Shown here in pieces: positions 18,935-29,153 of a stretch of 64,000 bases of DNA. This DNA comes from Ferroplasma acidarmanus Fer1 (GTDB lineage Archaea > Thermoplasmatota > Thermoplasmata > Thermoplasmatales > Thermoplasmataceae). Within the stretch, counting starts at the first letter, position 1; every line of letters starts with the position of its first letter. The notes beneath the pieces were generated by a model. That model searched no databases. It had not been told where the DNA came from and saw nothing but the letters and a program-made list of their open reading frames with translations. The stretch spans positions 124,001 through 188,000 of the forward strand of contig NC_021592.1 in assembly GCF_000152265.2 (NCBI RefSeq), read 5' to 3'. The position numbers and the translations under genes were made by a program.

Positions 18935-19290
18935 ATTATGATATCCTCTTTTATTGCGTCCCTTTTCATTAAGGGCTATATATGACATATTGATTTCAAT
19001 TCTATCTACTGTTTCAATTTATATTCTATAAACAACTATATCTCAACCATAATAGAAACGTCAGTAATCGTATTAAATTCCATAATACACTATCTTTCTA
19101 TGTTGTCATTCTGTTCATATTCTGTTATTAATATTTAAATAAGTTGCATGAAACATAAACATAGATCAGTACCCTTTTCTATATAGATGCTGCATTTCCA
19201 TCAATTTAATGTAAGATACAGATTCTAAGCAAAATCATTTATCCGGATTATCCCCGTAAAAGTATTTATTACCTGTTTGCATTAGGTGAT
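18935..19290 (+). promoter_or_regulatory. Intergenic region with glutamine synthetase promoter
   Basis: About 356 bases between the glutamate synthase pair and glnA. AAAAGTATTTATTA at 19258-19271 is centred 26 bp before the glnA ATG and is a good TATA box. GGTGAT also stands immediately before the ATG, so either leaderless or short-leader initiation is possible. No operator palindrome or RNA gene was recognised in the rest. Confidence 0.45.
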
Positions 19291-20616
19291 ATGCAGGATG
19301 AAGAGTCCTTTATTGAAAAGTTAAAGAAAGATGAAGTTGAATTTTTGCAACTGCAATTTACAGATATTTCTGGCTCAGTTAAATCATTGACCATACCACA
19401 TAACAGGTTTGAGGATGTTATTTACAACGGTGTTATGTTTGATGGGAGTTCCATTGTTGGATACAAACAGATAGAGGATTCTGATATGAAAGCAGTACCG
19501 GAACTCTCTTCTTATACTATACTTACCAATGAGAACTATGCAGGGAAAACTGTAAGGTTTGTATGCAAGATATTCAATTCAGATGGCACAAGGTTTGAGG
19601 GAGACCCAAGGTACATACTGGAAAAACAGGTTGAGAAGCTAACAAAGGAAAATAAAACCTATTATCTGGGTCCTGAACTTGAATATTTCCTTTTCAAGCA
19701 GGATGAGAATGGTGAGCCAACAATAGAGCCAAGCGATTATGGGGGATATTTTGACAAAGAACCTCTTGATAAGGCATTCACAGTAAAGCAGGAGATAATA
19801 AGGAAGCTTGAAGGTCTCCATTACTATCCTGAGGCATCACACCACGAGGTAGCATACAGCCAGCATGAAATAGATGTGAAGTACTCAGATGCTGTTACAA
19901 TGGCAGATAGAATAATTATGATAAAAAGCGTTGTAAAGGAAACTGCCAATGAATATGGATATTATGCTACATTTATGCCAAAGCCGGTAAAGGGTGTAAA
20001 TGGCAATGGAATGCATGTGCACCAGAGCATATTCTCAGGTGATGAAAACCTCTTCTACAATGAGTCCAATAAGTATGGATTGAGCGACTATGCAATGCAT
20101 TACCTTGGTGGAATACTTAACAATGTAAGCAACGCATCACTTGTCCTTGCATCAACTGTAAATTCCTATAAAAGACTGGTACCTGGCTATGAAGCTCCTG
20201 TATATATTGCATGGGCAAACAGGAACAGGAGTGCACTTGTGAGAATACCTGCTGCACCTCCTAAGGGCAAGAGAATGGAGTTAAGGTTCCCTGATGCTGC
20301 TGGAAACCAGTATCTGCAATTTGCTGCAATACTTGGAATGGGTCTTGATGGCATAGAAAATAAGACAAATCCACCTGAAGCAATGGAGAAAAATATATTT
20401 GAAATGGATCTGGCAGAAAGGCAGAAGAATGGGATAAAGTCCATGCCAGGATCACTTGGCCAGGCAATAGAATCATTCCGCAACAGTGAATTGATGAAGA
20501 AAATATTCGGTGAATCTGTATTCAATAATCTGCTGCGCATAAAAGAAAATGAATGGAATGAGTTCAGGTCAGAGGTCACGGACTGGGAGATTAATAAGTA
20601 CCTGGATATTTATTAA
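19291..20616 (+). CDS. glnA: Glutamine synthetase type I
   Basis: 441 residues, the usual length of the shorter GSI class. Visible motifs: FTDISGSVK, MFDGSSI, GPELEYFLF, VNGNGMHVHQS (ammonia/glutamate site), VPGYEAPVYIAWANRNRSALVRIP and ELRFPDAAGNQYLQFAAIL. The site that carries the adenylylated tyrosine in enteric enzymes reads EKNIFEM, so there is Phe and no Tyr, and adenylylation control is not expected. It makes glutamine from glutamate, ammonia and ATP in the cytoplasm and completes the GS-GOGAT cycle with the two genes upstream; the ammonium transporter follows 1.7 kb on. Confidence 0.95.
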   Translation: MQDEESFIEKLKKDEVEFLQLQFTDISGSVKSLTIPHNRFEDVIYNGVMFDGSSIVGYKQIEDSDMKAVPELSSYTILTNENYAGKTVRFVCKIFNSDGTRFEGDPRYILEKQVEKLTKENKTYYLGPELEYFLFKQDENGEPTIEPSDYGGYFDKEPLDKAFTVKQEIIRKLEGLHYYPEASHHEVAYSQHEIDVKYSDAVTMADRIIMIKSVVKETANEYGYYATFMPKPVKGVNGNGMHVHQSIFSGDENLFYNESNKYGLSDYAMHYLGGILNNVSNASLVLASTVNSYKRLVPGYEAPVYIAWANRNRSALVRIPAAPPKGKRMELRFPDAAGNQYLQFAAILGMGLDGIENKTNPPEAMEKNIFEMDLAERQKNGIKSMPGSLGQAIESFRNSELMKKIFGESVFNNLLRIKENEWNEFRSEVTDWEINKYLDIY

Positions 20617-20663
20617 TTTTCGATTATTCCTAATAGCCATTTCAATATTTAGATGAAAAGTTA

Positions 20664-22190
20664 TTAACCTATGAATTTTCTTAACAGGCTGAGCTCGTAA
20701 ATATATGATTTAACTTCTTCAAATTTCCTATTTTTAAACGCCATGAGCAGTAATTTAGTGTATAAATTATGTTTCTGCACATTATATGATGTTTCGGTTG
20801 GAATGCCTATGTTATCTTCAACATATTTAATATCCTCCCTGATCATATCCAGAGTTTTATCGCTAACCTTCCAGATTTCTTTTAAATAGTCAAGTGATTC
20901 GTAGTTGAAGTATTGTGCACTGGCTTTTATATCCTGTTCCATATAACGGTATAATTTCTTTAACAGCACCTGACTGGATTCCGGTAGGGACGATAAGGAA
21001 GCTATTCCAAGTATCTCCGGGGGAACTCCAATTGAATAAAGTGCACCAACAAAGGAAATTGCACGTGGCAAACTGGCTTTTCCTGTACTTCTGGAATATC
21101 CGAATAGCCCTATATGCAATTTCCGCTCCCTTCTCTTCGGAAGGTAAAATGTTATGTCATTAATTGGCTGTGCAATATCCTCTATAATTTTCTGAAATCT
21201 TTCAGAATATGTGCCTACAATTCCCTTTATTATTTTTTCAGTTTCTATATCAATAAATTCAGCTTTCTGTGGCGTATGTTTATTGATTAATTTAATTGAA
21301 TCTTTAACTTCCTGATCATTGTAATCATATCTAAAAGCTGATTGTATGGAGAAAGTATAGTATTGATCGTATTCAGAAAGTGCCCTTTTTATATTTGCAG
21401 GGCCAAGATTTCCCCTGAATGGTGAAGACCCGGCTCCGATTATGGGATATACTGACATTCCAGTATCATCACTTATTTGGCCCATTTTAGACGCTGCATA
21501 TTTTGCAAGCAACGTTGCAGGGATCATCCCGTAATTCATTGCAGGATCTGACCTTGCAATAAAGATTCTCATATATTCTGGAGAAATAACCCTGTGATAT
21601 TCCTTAACAATATGCTCAATATTAAATATTGAATCTTTATCTTCTATCAATGGAATCAGGTTAATCTTGCCTGGAAGAACTTCCCCTGTAACATCCCTTG
21701 AATAAACATTGTCATAAAGGTTGATGGATTGTGCTCCCACCACACATTTTTCATAAAATTTGACCACATTCAGCATGCTCCTGTAATCTGTGGTGAAGGG
21801 AAGTATTACCTCAAATATTGGAGCTATTCCATTATTGAATATCCTGTTTGAAACATCATAATTAAGTGGGATGCTATTTAGAGTCTCATTCAGAATTTTT
21901 CTTTCAGCCCCTTCAATTAATGGATTTGGAACCCGGTATGTCAGGAAAATATCCTGCCCAATTTTGCTATTTTCAAAGAAAATGCGGTCCTTTGCAAATA
22001 ATTTCCTTATTACATGTGTATCTACATCTTTCCCTTCTGCATCCCACATTACCTCCTGTATTCCTAATTTTTTATACGCTATGTAAGCTTCTTCGATTTC
22101 GTCTTCATTTGTAATTATATTTTTATTTGAACTCCATTCCGGCATCAATGCATTGTCAGGATGTTGGGTTGACATCGTTTTTGGAATCAT
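20664..22190 (-). CDS. ppcA: Phosphoenolpyruvate carboxylase, archaeal type
   Basis: 508 residues, about half the size of bacterial PEPC and typical for the archaeal family. The start MIPKTMSTQHPDNA is the family signature, followed by MWDAEGKDVD and FENSKIGQDIFLTYRVPNP; the SPFRGNLGPANI stretch and the FGYSRSTGKASLPRAI stretch also match family members as remembered. It adds bicarbonate to PEP to give oxaloacetate, feeding 2-oxoglutarate for ammonium assimilation. It is convergent with glnA (47 bp between stops) and has its own leaderless promoter. The antagonist PEP carboxykinase is encoded 10 kb away. Confidence 0.95.
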   Translation of the reverse strand: MIPKTMSTQHPDNALMPEWSSNKNIITNEDEIEEAYIAYKKLGIQEVMWDAEGKDVDTHVIRKLFAKDRIFFENSKIGQDIFLTYRVPNPLIEGAERKILNETLNSIPLNYDVSNRIFNNGIAPIFEVILPFTTDYRSMLNVVKFYEKCVVGAQSINLYDNVYSRDVTGEVLPGKINLIPLIEDKDSIFNIEHIVKEYHRVISPEYMRIFIARSDPAMNYGMIPATLLAKYAASKMGQISDDTGMSVYPIIGAGSSPFRGNLGPANIKRALSEYDQYYTFSIQSAFRYDYNDQEVKDSIKLINKHTPQKAEFIDIETEKIIKGIVGTYSERFQKIIEDIAQPINDITFYLPKRRERKLHIGLFGYSRSTGKASLPRAISFVGALYSIGVPPEILGIASLSSLPESSQVLLKKLYRYMEQDIKASAQYFNYESLDYLKEIWKVSDKTLDMIREDIKYVEDNIGIPTETSYNVQKHNLYTKLLLMAFKNRKFEEVKSYIYELSLLRKFIG

Positions 22191-22210
22191 AATCCTTAAT
22201 GCGAAGGATG

Positions 22211-22220
22211 TAAATATATA
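22211..22220 (-). promoter_or_regulatory. TATA box of PEP carboxylase gene
   Basis: Minus-strand TATATATTTA centred about 25 bp before the ATG at 22190, fitting a leaderless transcript. Confidence 0.5.
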
Positions 22221-22363
22221 AATTGATTAAAAAAATGGCATCTGTCTCATTTATACATGTAAAATAAGAGGGGGTTCAATAGAGTATCGCTTGTAAGCTA
22301 TCAAAATATGATTTCTGTCTATACTGGAAATAAAATATAATAGATTTGGGGGCATTACACTTA

Positions 22364-23761
22364 TTAATCTTTATCTATTTTTTCATTGCCCTCCATATGA
22401 ATGTTATTATGTTCAATTGCGTGCATGGGCGGCGAGGGCGGATAACCGGTGATATCAAGCCCAGCTTCCCCGTGAATAGCCATATCACCTATTTTTAGCC
22501 TTGCATTGGTCTCCCGCAATGGAATAAACACCCCGATCAACCTTAATAAACCGTATGTCAATGCGAATACATATAATATAACTATAACTGCGGCAAATGC
22601 CTGTATGCCGAGCTCATAAAAATTACCATACAGGGCACCACGCAATCCCGGGTCAATATACTGTGTTACCACCGGATCGGCAAGTACCCCGGTTAATAAT
22701 CCACCAACTACCCCGGCAACGGCATGAGATGAAAATACGCCGAGGCTATCATCCACCTTGAATTTAGGCTCTATTTTATATAGAAATATCCATGGTATTA
22801 TTCCTGTAGCGATTCCTATTACCATTGCACCATAAATGTTAACATAACCTGCAGCAGGTGTTATTCCAACCAGACCGGCTATAGCTCCAACAGATGCACC
22901 AATTAATGAGGGTTTCTTGAAAAACTTCAGATCCATGAACATCCATGTCATCATGCTTACTGCTGTTGCAACATTCGTATTTATTATTGCTATTCCAGCA
23001 TCTATAGTGGCTCCGTAGGGATCGCCACCGTTGAATCCGTCCCAGCCCAGCCATATTAATCCGAGGCCCAGCATTACCAATCCCAGGTTATTTGCCTTCA
23101 TCTTCATTTCATCTTTCAATCTAGGGCCTATTACAAAGGCTGCTGCTAAAGCCCCTATTCCAGCATCAAGGTGTATGACATAACCGCCGGAAAAATCTAC
23201 CGCCCCAAGCTGGTTTAACCACCCACCTGCGAAAAGCCAGTATGCAACAGGACTATAAACTATCAGCGACCAGATTGGAACAAAAATCATCCACGCTTTG
23301 AAATTCATTCTTTCTAAAATTCCACCCAGCAATAGGATAGGTGTAATAGCGGCAAATACAAATTGAAAAAACATAACTGTTGAATTTGGTATCGTTAATG
23401 CATCTTTTAAGGGCCCAACTATTGCCTGGCCGGATATAAATGACCCTGCACCTGCAGGTGATGGAATTCCAAAAATATAATACCCATCTATTTTCAATAA
23501 ACTCGATGTGCCAAAGCCAAAATTATAACCAGCCAGAATCCATATTATAAGTACTGCGGCAAAGGCATATAAAGCCATCATCATGGCATTTACCATATAT
23601 TTCCTTTTTGTCAAGCCTGCGTAGTATATTGCCAGACCGGGTATGCTCATAAGCCCAACCAGTGTGGAAGCGGTAAGCATCCATCCATTATTTCCTGTGT
23701 TAAGCCATGATGTACTATCGGGGATAGTTGTATAATACAATATCATGCTATTCAGTAACAT
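22364..23761 (-). CDS. amt: Ammonium transporter Amt
   Basis: 465 residues with about 11 membrane segments. The Amt signature [23 protein letters not shown] holds the first pore histidine, and [15 protein letters not shown] supplies the twin histidine. The N-terminal [30 protein letters not shown] and the NAMM segment are standard. A cytoplasmic tail of about 50 residues follows the last segment. It conducts ammonium/ammonia into the cell for the glutamine synthetase encoded nearby. No GlnB/GlnK gene, its usual regulator, lies next to it in this window. Confidence 0.95.
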   Translation of the reverse strand: MLLNSMILYYTTIPDSTSWLNTGNNGWMLTASTLVGLMSIPGLAIYYAGLTKRKYMVNAMMMALYAFAAVLIIWILAGYNFGFGTSSLLKIDGYYIFGIPSPAGAGSFISGQAIVGPLKDALTIPNSTVMFFQFVFAAITPILLLGGILERMNFKAWMIFVPIWSLIVYSPVAYWLFAGGWLNQLGAVDFSGGYVIHLDAGIGALAAAFVIGPRLKDEMKMKANNLGLVMLGLGLIWLGWDGFNGGDPYGATIDAGIAIINTNVATAVSMMTWMFMDLKFFKKPSLIGASVGAIAGLVGITPAAGYVNIYGAMVIGIATGIIPWIFLYKIEPKFKVDDSLGVFSSHAVAGVVGGLLTGVLADPVVTQYIDPGLRGALYGNFYELGIQAFAAVIVILYVFALTYGLLRLIGVFIPLRETNARLKIGDMAIHGEAGLDITGYPPSPPMHAIEHNNIHMEGNEKIDKD

Positions 23762-24053
23762 GATACATAGTAGCAGTTCTTTATAGATAAATATTTTTCT
23801 TTATTTTCTGTCAATTATTTTAATTATAAGATATTATCCGAATAAAAAATATATATTAGAGTATAATATGCCTTTAAGTTATAAAATATATAGTAATACG
23901 AAATAAATAAGTAAAATAAAAACTTTTAGATATACAAAGAAATTACGCATTAAGATAGAAATGTCTGAAAATTGTTTGCATGGCATGTGTAGTCGCCAAT
24001 TGTCAAAATACCACCTGCGAATATTTGTAATTAATATTGAGATACAGATTACC
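23762..24053. other. Intergenic region with amt promoter
   Basis: About 290 very AT-rich bases upstream of amt. A TATA-like stretch on the minus strand around 23780-23797 (near ttatagataaatattt) is the likely amt promoter. Nothing else was recognised before the decayed gene that begins at 24054. Confidence 0.3.
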
Positions 24054-24347
24054 ATGGCTTAAAAAAATTCACTGATATTTATCAGAGAAAACCAGAAAAA
24101 ATATGAAATATATGTTCTGACCCTTCTTATGATATTCATAGTTTTAAGTACAATAGGAATTGCAAATAGTTACTTACACTTCATCGGTTAGATAGACCTT
24201 AAGCACATCAGTTTTGGAATATTTGAACCTGTGTATAGACTTGGTTACACCGTGATGTTTATCATAGTGGCGTTTTTCCCACTGCCTGACTATATTGTTG
24301 TTCCGTTTTACAGATATCGAGCAGTTGCTAATGCAAAGATTTATTGA
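24054..24347 (+). pseudogene. Decayed N-terminal part of a DedA/VTT-like membrane protein
   Basis: From ATG at 24054 a frame encodes MA, a stop (TAA where AAA would give Lys), then KNSLIFIRENQKKYEIY, a membrane segment, NSYLHFIG, a second in-frame stop TAG at about 24189, then IDLKHISFGIFEPVYRLGY, another hydrophobic run and FPLPDYIVVPFY, which resembles the conserved loop of SNARE-associated (VTT/DedA) proteins. The likeness ends there; a foreign tail (RYRAVANAKIY) runs to TGA at 24345-24347. Two internal stops and a lost C-terminal half mark a pseudogene. The family assignment is from memory of the P-D-x-I-V-P-F-Y pattern. Confidence 0.55.
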
Positions 24348-24436
24348 GCATAGGAAAGCACTGCCAGTAGAGAGAAATACTGCATATCCTCAGGTTCAAT
24401 TTCACCGGTAGTTTTAAATCCAGTTATTTTACTATA

Positions 24437-26290
24437 TTATTGTACATCCATAGAATTACTACGATCATTCAAATCCATTTCCATATGGCATTGTCTTTTA
24501 AGGTATTCACCAGTTTCGCTGTCTTCACAGAATATATACGTTCCATAAATTCCCCTTGTTAGTAGAATTCTGTATCGATTAACAAGAAGCTCTATAGCAG
24601 TGTCATATGATGTTTTATCTCCATTCTTTCCTTTAAAGAATAGTTTTTTAATTTCAAAATCTTCGCAATTGTCTCCAAGCACCCATTTATTATCTCTCCT
24701 CACAAGGTCTCTTCCCCATATGACACCGGTATAATCAGCTTCAAATCCCTGTGCGCCATAAACAGAAGCACATTTCTCCAGTTTATTTGATTCCCCACCT
24801 ACCCAGAAAGGAGCATACTCTTTTTTAGGGTCCATAAGCCACCTTACCGCTATTCCGGTTCCAGAGTATAGATTAAGCCCGGATGGAATTCTATCCCCTA
24901 TCCTGATATTATCCTGTGAATTAATATCGTGTATGTTTCCCTTTGCTTCAGTGAATGAGGCAACCAGAGCGGATTTTTTTCCAAGGTCTATTTTTGTTTT
25001 AAGTGTATTTATAAGGCATTTTATATCTGGAAAATATTGCAGGTCATACGGTTCAGGATAAATTGTGGATTCACCTTTCAGCAGTTTATTTACAAATTCT
25101 CCGTACTCATTACCATTTCTATATAAGCCTTTAAGTGTTATTTCATGCGGGTTCTCAAGATACTTTAAAAAATTTGATTGTGTTCCCTGTTCGCGCGTTC
25201 CAAGTATCTGGGAATCGTCATAGAAGAATACCGATATATCTGCTACTTTTCCTGCATTTTTAATATTTTTAACGGTCATTCTCTGTGATTCGTCGAATAT
25301 AGCAATATCATAATGTACTGGAAATTTATCTTCAGCAACACCGGGATTGCCGGGCCTTCCGGTTGAATAATATTTAATCAGGGTGGACATTCCCGTGCTA
25401 ATACTATCAAGGAGTTTACGCAGCGATGCGACCATCCTGTTATTCCTGTAAGAAAGTACAGATTGTTTGCCCATTGCTGATGACCTGAGAAGAAGGTTGA
25501 GGGCAATCAATGATTTTCCGGAACCGGGTCCGCCGTGGATTATATAATTTCCTGGCGTTCCTGTAAGCAGGTTATTAATTATTTCAAGATAGGGCTCCAA
25601 TTGCTCGCTGTAAAGGCCATAACCTTCAGATGCAAGGGCTTTCATTGCGCCATTTTTGATATCAAGATGGTATTTCCTTACAGCCTCAAATAAGTTTATA
25701 TTTTGCCTGTACCTTGCATTGACAAAGGTCGTCAGGCTGTGAGGATCGAATCCAGGGTCTAAATTTTTCTTCAATTCCTTTATTATTAATTCCCGTTCAT
25801 TTCCAGAATATATTCCATCCATAGATTTGTTGTGATTTAATATGTTGTATAAAATGACCATAGAATTAATGTTAAAATTTTCTATCCCTTCTATACTATA
25901 CTTTATTTTTCCAGAATAGTTCAACACCTGATATGAAGGATTAACTTCTTTTTTGTTATCAGCAATTACAGAATAATCATCGACTATTTCCATGGTTCTC
26001 CAGCCTTTCATTTCAATTATCATCAGTGATGGAGATACAGTATTTCCGACAAATATAGCATCTGCCCGCTCTCCTCCTGCAGGAATGATGTACTCAAGAA
26101 CAATGCCCTTGCTGTTAAGTGCTGTGATCAGATTATATAGATATGCAATAGAACCCTTCCAGGAATTATACAGGTATAACCCGGGAGATACATGAAATAG
26201 TTCTCTATATTTGTTTGCCAGGGCATCTGGAAAATCTTTATTGTATTCTTCAAGAAAAGATTTGGTGTTGTTATAATATAAATAATTCAT
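24437..26290 (-). CDS. DUF2075-type P-loop helicase with N-terminal nuclease-like domain
   Basis: 617 residues. The N-terminal 130 residues show a PD-(D/E)xK-like arrangement: Glu66, then ERADAIFVG (Asp77), IIEMKGW (Glu93, Lys95) and Q-x-x-x-Y (QVLNYSGKI). A P-loop ATPase follows: Walker A GGPGSGKS at 253-260, Walker B IAIFDESQR at about 329-337, then FYDDSQ, LYRNG, YGAQGFEADYTGVIWG and VNRYRILLTRG, the last three being helicase superfamily 1/DUF2075 motifs. It should be a nucleic-acid motor with a possible DNase domain. Such proteins appear in defence and DNA-repair settings; no methylase or other defence partner is adjacent. It lies by itself among a pseudogene and transporter genes. Confidence 0.75.
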   Translation of the reverse strand: MNYLYYNNTKSFLEEYNKDFPDALANKYRELFHVSPGLYLYNSWKGSIAYLYNLITALNSKGIVLEYIIPAGGERADAIFVGNTVSPSLMIIEMKGWRTMEIVDDYSVIADNKKEVNPSYQVLNYSGKIKYSIEGIENFNINSMVILYNILNHNKSMDGIYSGNERELIIKELKKNLDPGFDPHSLTTFVNARYRQNINLFEAVRKYHLDIKNGAMKALASEGYGLYSEQLEPYLEIINNLLTGTPGNYIIHGGPGSGKSLIALNLLLRSSAMGKQSVLSYRNNRMVASLRKLLDSISTGMSTLIKYYSTGRPGNPGVAEDKFPVHYDIAIFDESQRMTVKNIKNAGKVADISVFFYDDSQILGTREQGTQSNFLKYLENPHEITLKGLYRNGNEYGEFVNKLLKGESTIYPEPYDLQYFPDIKCLINTLKTKIDLGKKSALVASFTEAKGNIHDINSQDNIRIGDRIPSGLNLYSGTGIAVRWLMDPKKEYAPFWVGGESNKLEKCASVYGAQGFEADYTGVIWGRDLVRRDNKWVLGDNCEDFEIKKLFFKGKNGDKTSYDTAIELLVNRYRILLTRGIYGTYIFCEDSETGEYLKRQCHMEMDLNDRSNSMDVQ

Positions 26291-26423
26291 TGTAATAACA
26301 ATATTATAACTTATTTAATAATTTTCTTTATATAAAAGAAAAATCCTTATATATTACAACCAGGTATCCTGAGATACAGTATTATTTTCCTTATATTCAG
26401 GGTAAACGGTAAAATTTTGCGCC

Positions 26424-27677
26424 CTAAGCCCGACCATTCGCAGTACCTTGTATGTTGACCACCTTTAACAGTATCAGGGCAAAACCTATAAAATAGAAAA
26501 TAGAGGATAATTCAAAAAGCCGGGAATACTCAGCAGATCCCATACCCCGGAATAGAAAAAGGACCAGACCATATATCAATGGGGAAAACGCTGCACCTAT
26601 CTCTGTGGAAACAAGGAATATGGATAAATATTTGCCTGCACTTCCATGCGGAACTATGAAACTCATATATGAATTTGTAATTGTAAAATAATTTCCATAT
26701 GCTATACCTATTAATGAACCAAGGACTAAAAATAAGTAAAATGCGTGTATGAACGAGATAAATAATATGCTGAATCCACTTATCAATGGAAATATTAACA
26801 GAAATATTTCTTTATTTATTTTATCAGCCAGAATTCCAATGCCCACAGTAGACAACGCTGAAATTAAAAGTATAGTTACCCCTGCTATTGCAACATAGAT
26901 TGCAGTATCCTTCAAATCAAGTGAATATTCAAAATAATAATATTCAAAGAATACCAGTCCAGAGCTCCCTGTGGTTATGAAAAAATTCGCTATTGCCATC
27001 CATTTAAATTTTGTAGATTGTTTAAAGTTTTTAATAACACCGGAAAGCTTCCTGCGTATAATTTCTGAGTTGCTTATATAATCCTCCCTTTTTATTGTAA
27101 ATATTGTGATTATAGACCCTGCAGCTATCGTTATAAGTATTAATACAGTAGCAAGCTCTATTCGCCCGGTTCCGATTAAAACTCCCGATAACCCGAATCC
27201 AAAAGCTGAACCAATCAGTGTGAAAAAACCACCTACTCCTGATGATGTACTTCTCTGCGATTCGGGGATTATATCTCTAATCAACGGCTGGTAGGAGCCA
27301 TAAGCAATATTGGACCCGATCTCAATCAGGATGTAAATAATAAAAATTGTAACAATGGTTTCTTTGATTATTATAAATAGCAATAAAGAAAATATAACAA
27401 TTATAGAACCTATTAAAATCATAGGTCTTCTACGGCCATATCTTGAATGGAATTTATCTGAAAATGATCCGGAAAGAAAATTGAATGCAATTCCGATAAT
27501 TATGCCCGCAAAAGCAATTATTCCAAGATATATCGTCTGGAGCCTGGATGGAACTAATAATTCTATTACATATGGGAGGAATAATGACTCAAAGGAAGTC
27601 CATAAATAATTATTTCCAAGATATACGGAATTCATCCCAAAAATATACCTGAAAGACTTCAATGAGTGTTCGTTCAC
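26424..27677 (-). CDS. MFS transporter, SLC45/GPH-like (tandem copy 2)
   Basis: 417 residues with about 12 membrane segments. The loop 2-3 motif SDKFHSRYGRRRPMILIG is typical of the sucrose/disaccharide-proton symporter branch (SLC45/GPH-like). The start MNSVYLGNNYLWTSFESLFLP parallels MNAIHLGTNYLWISYESYILP in the gene just upstream, so the pair is a tandem duplication. The spacing to that gene is 28 bp, but a TATA-like TTAATTTATAAGC in it suggests a separate promoter as well. Likely proton-driven uptake of a sugar or glycoside; substrate not determinable. Confidence 0.82.
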   Translation of the reverse strand: MNEHSLKSFRYIFGMNSVYLGNNYLWTSFESLFLPYVIELLVPSRLQTIYLGIIAFAGIIIGIAFNFLSGSFSDKFHSRYGRRRPMILIGSIIVIFSLLLFIIIKETIVTIFIIYILIEIGSNIAYGSYQPLIRDIIPESQRSTSSGVGGFFTLIGSAFGFGLSGVLIGTGRIELATVLILITIAAGSIITIFTIKREDYISNSEIIRRKLSGVIKNFKQSTKFKWMAIANFFITTGSSGLVFFEYYYFEYSLDLKDTAIYVAIAGVTILLISALSTVGIGILADKINKEIFLLIFPLISGFSILFISFIHAFYLFLVLGSLIGIAYGNYFTITNSYMSFIVPHGSAGKYLSIFLVSTEIGAAFSPLIYGLVLFLFRGMGSAEYSRLFELSSIFYFIGFALILLKVVNIQGTANGRA

Positions 27678-27705
27678 TATAATGGATAAGCAGGTAGCTT
27701 ATAAA

Positions 27706-28923
27706 TTAATCTTTCAGTATCTTATAAAACATAGCAAATCCTATAAAGAAAAATCCTCCTGCGGCATAAAAAACATATCTGAAACCCAGGGAATAGGATG
27801 AAGAAAAATAAAGGATTAATCCGTATATGAGGGGTGACACAGAGGATGCGCCACCTGTGGCCATATTATAGTAACCCATATATTTTCCAGTTTCCTCACC
27901 GGGGGCCATATCGCTGGCTAAAGCATCTGAAACACTCATAAATATTCCATATGACATGCCTATTATGGAGCCTAATATAAGAAAATAGACAAATTTCTCA
28001 AATTCAGGTATGAGAATCATTGCGATTCCACCGATAACGGTTATATAAACAAGGATTTTTTTCCTGCCTATTTTATCTGACAATACACCGAAAACAAATG
28101 ATGCAAACGCAGATGTAATAAGTACTACAATGCCAGCTATTGAGACATAATATGCCGGATTTGCGTAATGCAATATGTATTTAAAAAAATACAGCTCAAA
28201 GAATGATAGCCCTATAACACCTGAAAATACCATGAAGCTTCCAACAACTACATAGATATAATTTTTTAAACCATTTTTTAAATTGAACATATCCATGAAT
28301 AATTTTGTTATCCCCGGCTTCTTCCGCTTAATTATCAGGTCTGATTTCTTTATGGTGTTGGTGGACAGGAGGGCAGTAACCACCACTACGACCGTTATTA
28401 AAACAATTACATACTGCCTATACGGTGTGTCTATCAGGAAACCTGTGATGCCATATCCCATCATAGAGCCTAAAAGTCTGAATATGCCCCCTATTCCACT
28501 ACCCTTACCTCTTTGATCTTCTCCCAGAATATCTGCGTATAGTGGCTGGTATGCCCCTACTGCTACATTCGAAGAGATCTGTATCATAATATACCCGAGA
28601 AGAACGCCCGCAAGTGTAATAGTTAGAAGCTGATTAAGAAACATTGATAGCACTATGAATATTGCTCCAGCCATAATATAAGGTCCACGGCGACCCCACC
28701 CAAAATTATACTTGTCACTCAATGTCCCGAAAAAAAGACCAATAAATACACCGAGGGCAGTACCTATAAATGCAATTATTCCCAGGAATAAACTACTTTT
28801 ATTATACGACAATAATTCAATGGGCAGTATATAAGATTCATATGAAATCCATAGATAATTGGTGCCAAGATGTATGGCATTCATTTTTAATAAATAACTG
28901 GTGCTTTTTGGTATATTTACCAC
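27706..28923 (-). CDS. MFS transporter, SLC45/GPH-like (tandem copy 1)
   Basis: 405 residues, about 12 membrane segments, with SDKYNFGWGRRGPYIMAGA after the second segment and a second DKIGRKK motif in the C-terminal half. It is clearly paralogous to the next gene (shared NYLW...SYES start, AYQPL, GxGGxFxLxGSxxGxGxxG and PLIYGL). It is the first gene of the pair, with a TATA-like GTTTATTAATAC upstream of the ATG. Proposed role: secondary carrier, probably for a carbohydrate. Confidence 0.82.
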   Translation of the reverse strand: MVNIPKSTSYLLKMNAIHLGTNYLWISYESYILPIELLSYNKSSLFLGIIAFIGTALGVFIGLFFGTLSDKYNFGWGRRGPYIMAGAIFIVLSMFLNQLLTITLAGVLLGYIMIQISSNVAVGAYQPLYADILGEDQRGKGSGIGGIFRLLGSMMGYGITGFLIDTPYRQYVIVLITVVVVVTALLSTNTIKKSDLIIKRKKPGITKLFMDMFNLKNGLKNYIYVVVGSFMVFSGVIGLSFFELYFFKYILHYANPAYYVSIAGIVVLITSAFASFVFGVLSDKIGRKKILVYITVIGGIAMILIPEFEKFVYFLILGSIIGMSYGIFMSVSDALASDMAPGEETGKYMGYYNMATGGASSVSPLIYGLILYFSSSYSLGFRYVFYAAGGFFFIGFAMFYKILKD

Positions 28924-29153
28924 TTTTTATTAACATAGCTATAGTATTAATAAACATACGTTTTGTATATTGATAGTTTTCATATAACTTCCAGAAAAGA
29001 TAAAAACAATGAATAATTGACCTCGAGACAACATAATTTAGTTATACGCACATATCAGGTATAATTTATACAAATGTGCCAGCATTGGAAAAAGCCATGG
29101 GCAATATCAGTAAAGAATAGAACTTTATTATATAACTTAAGGCTATAATCCCT

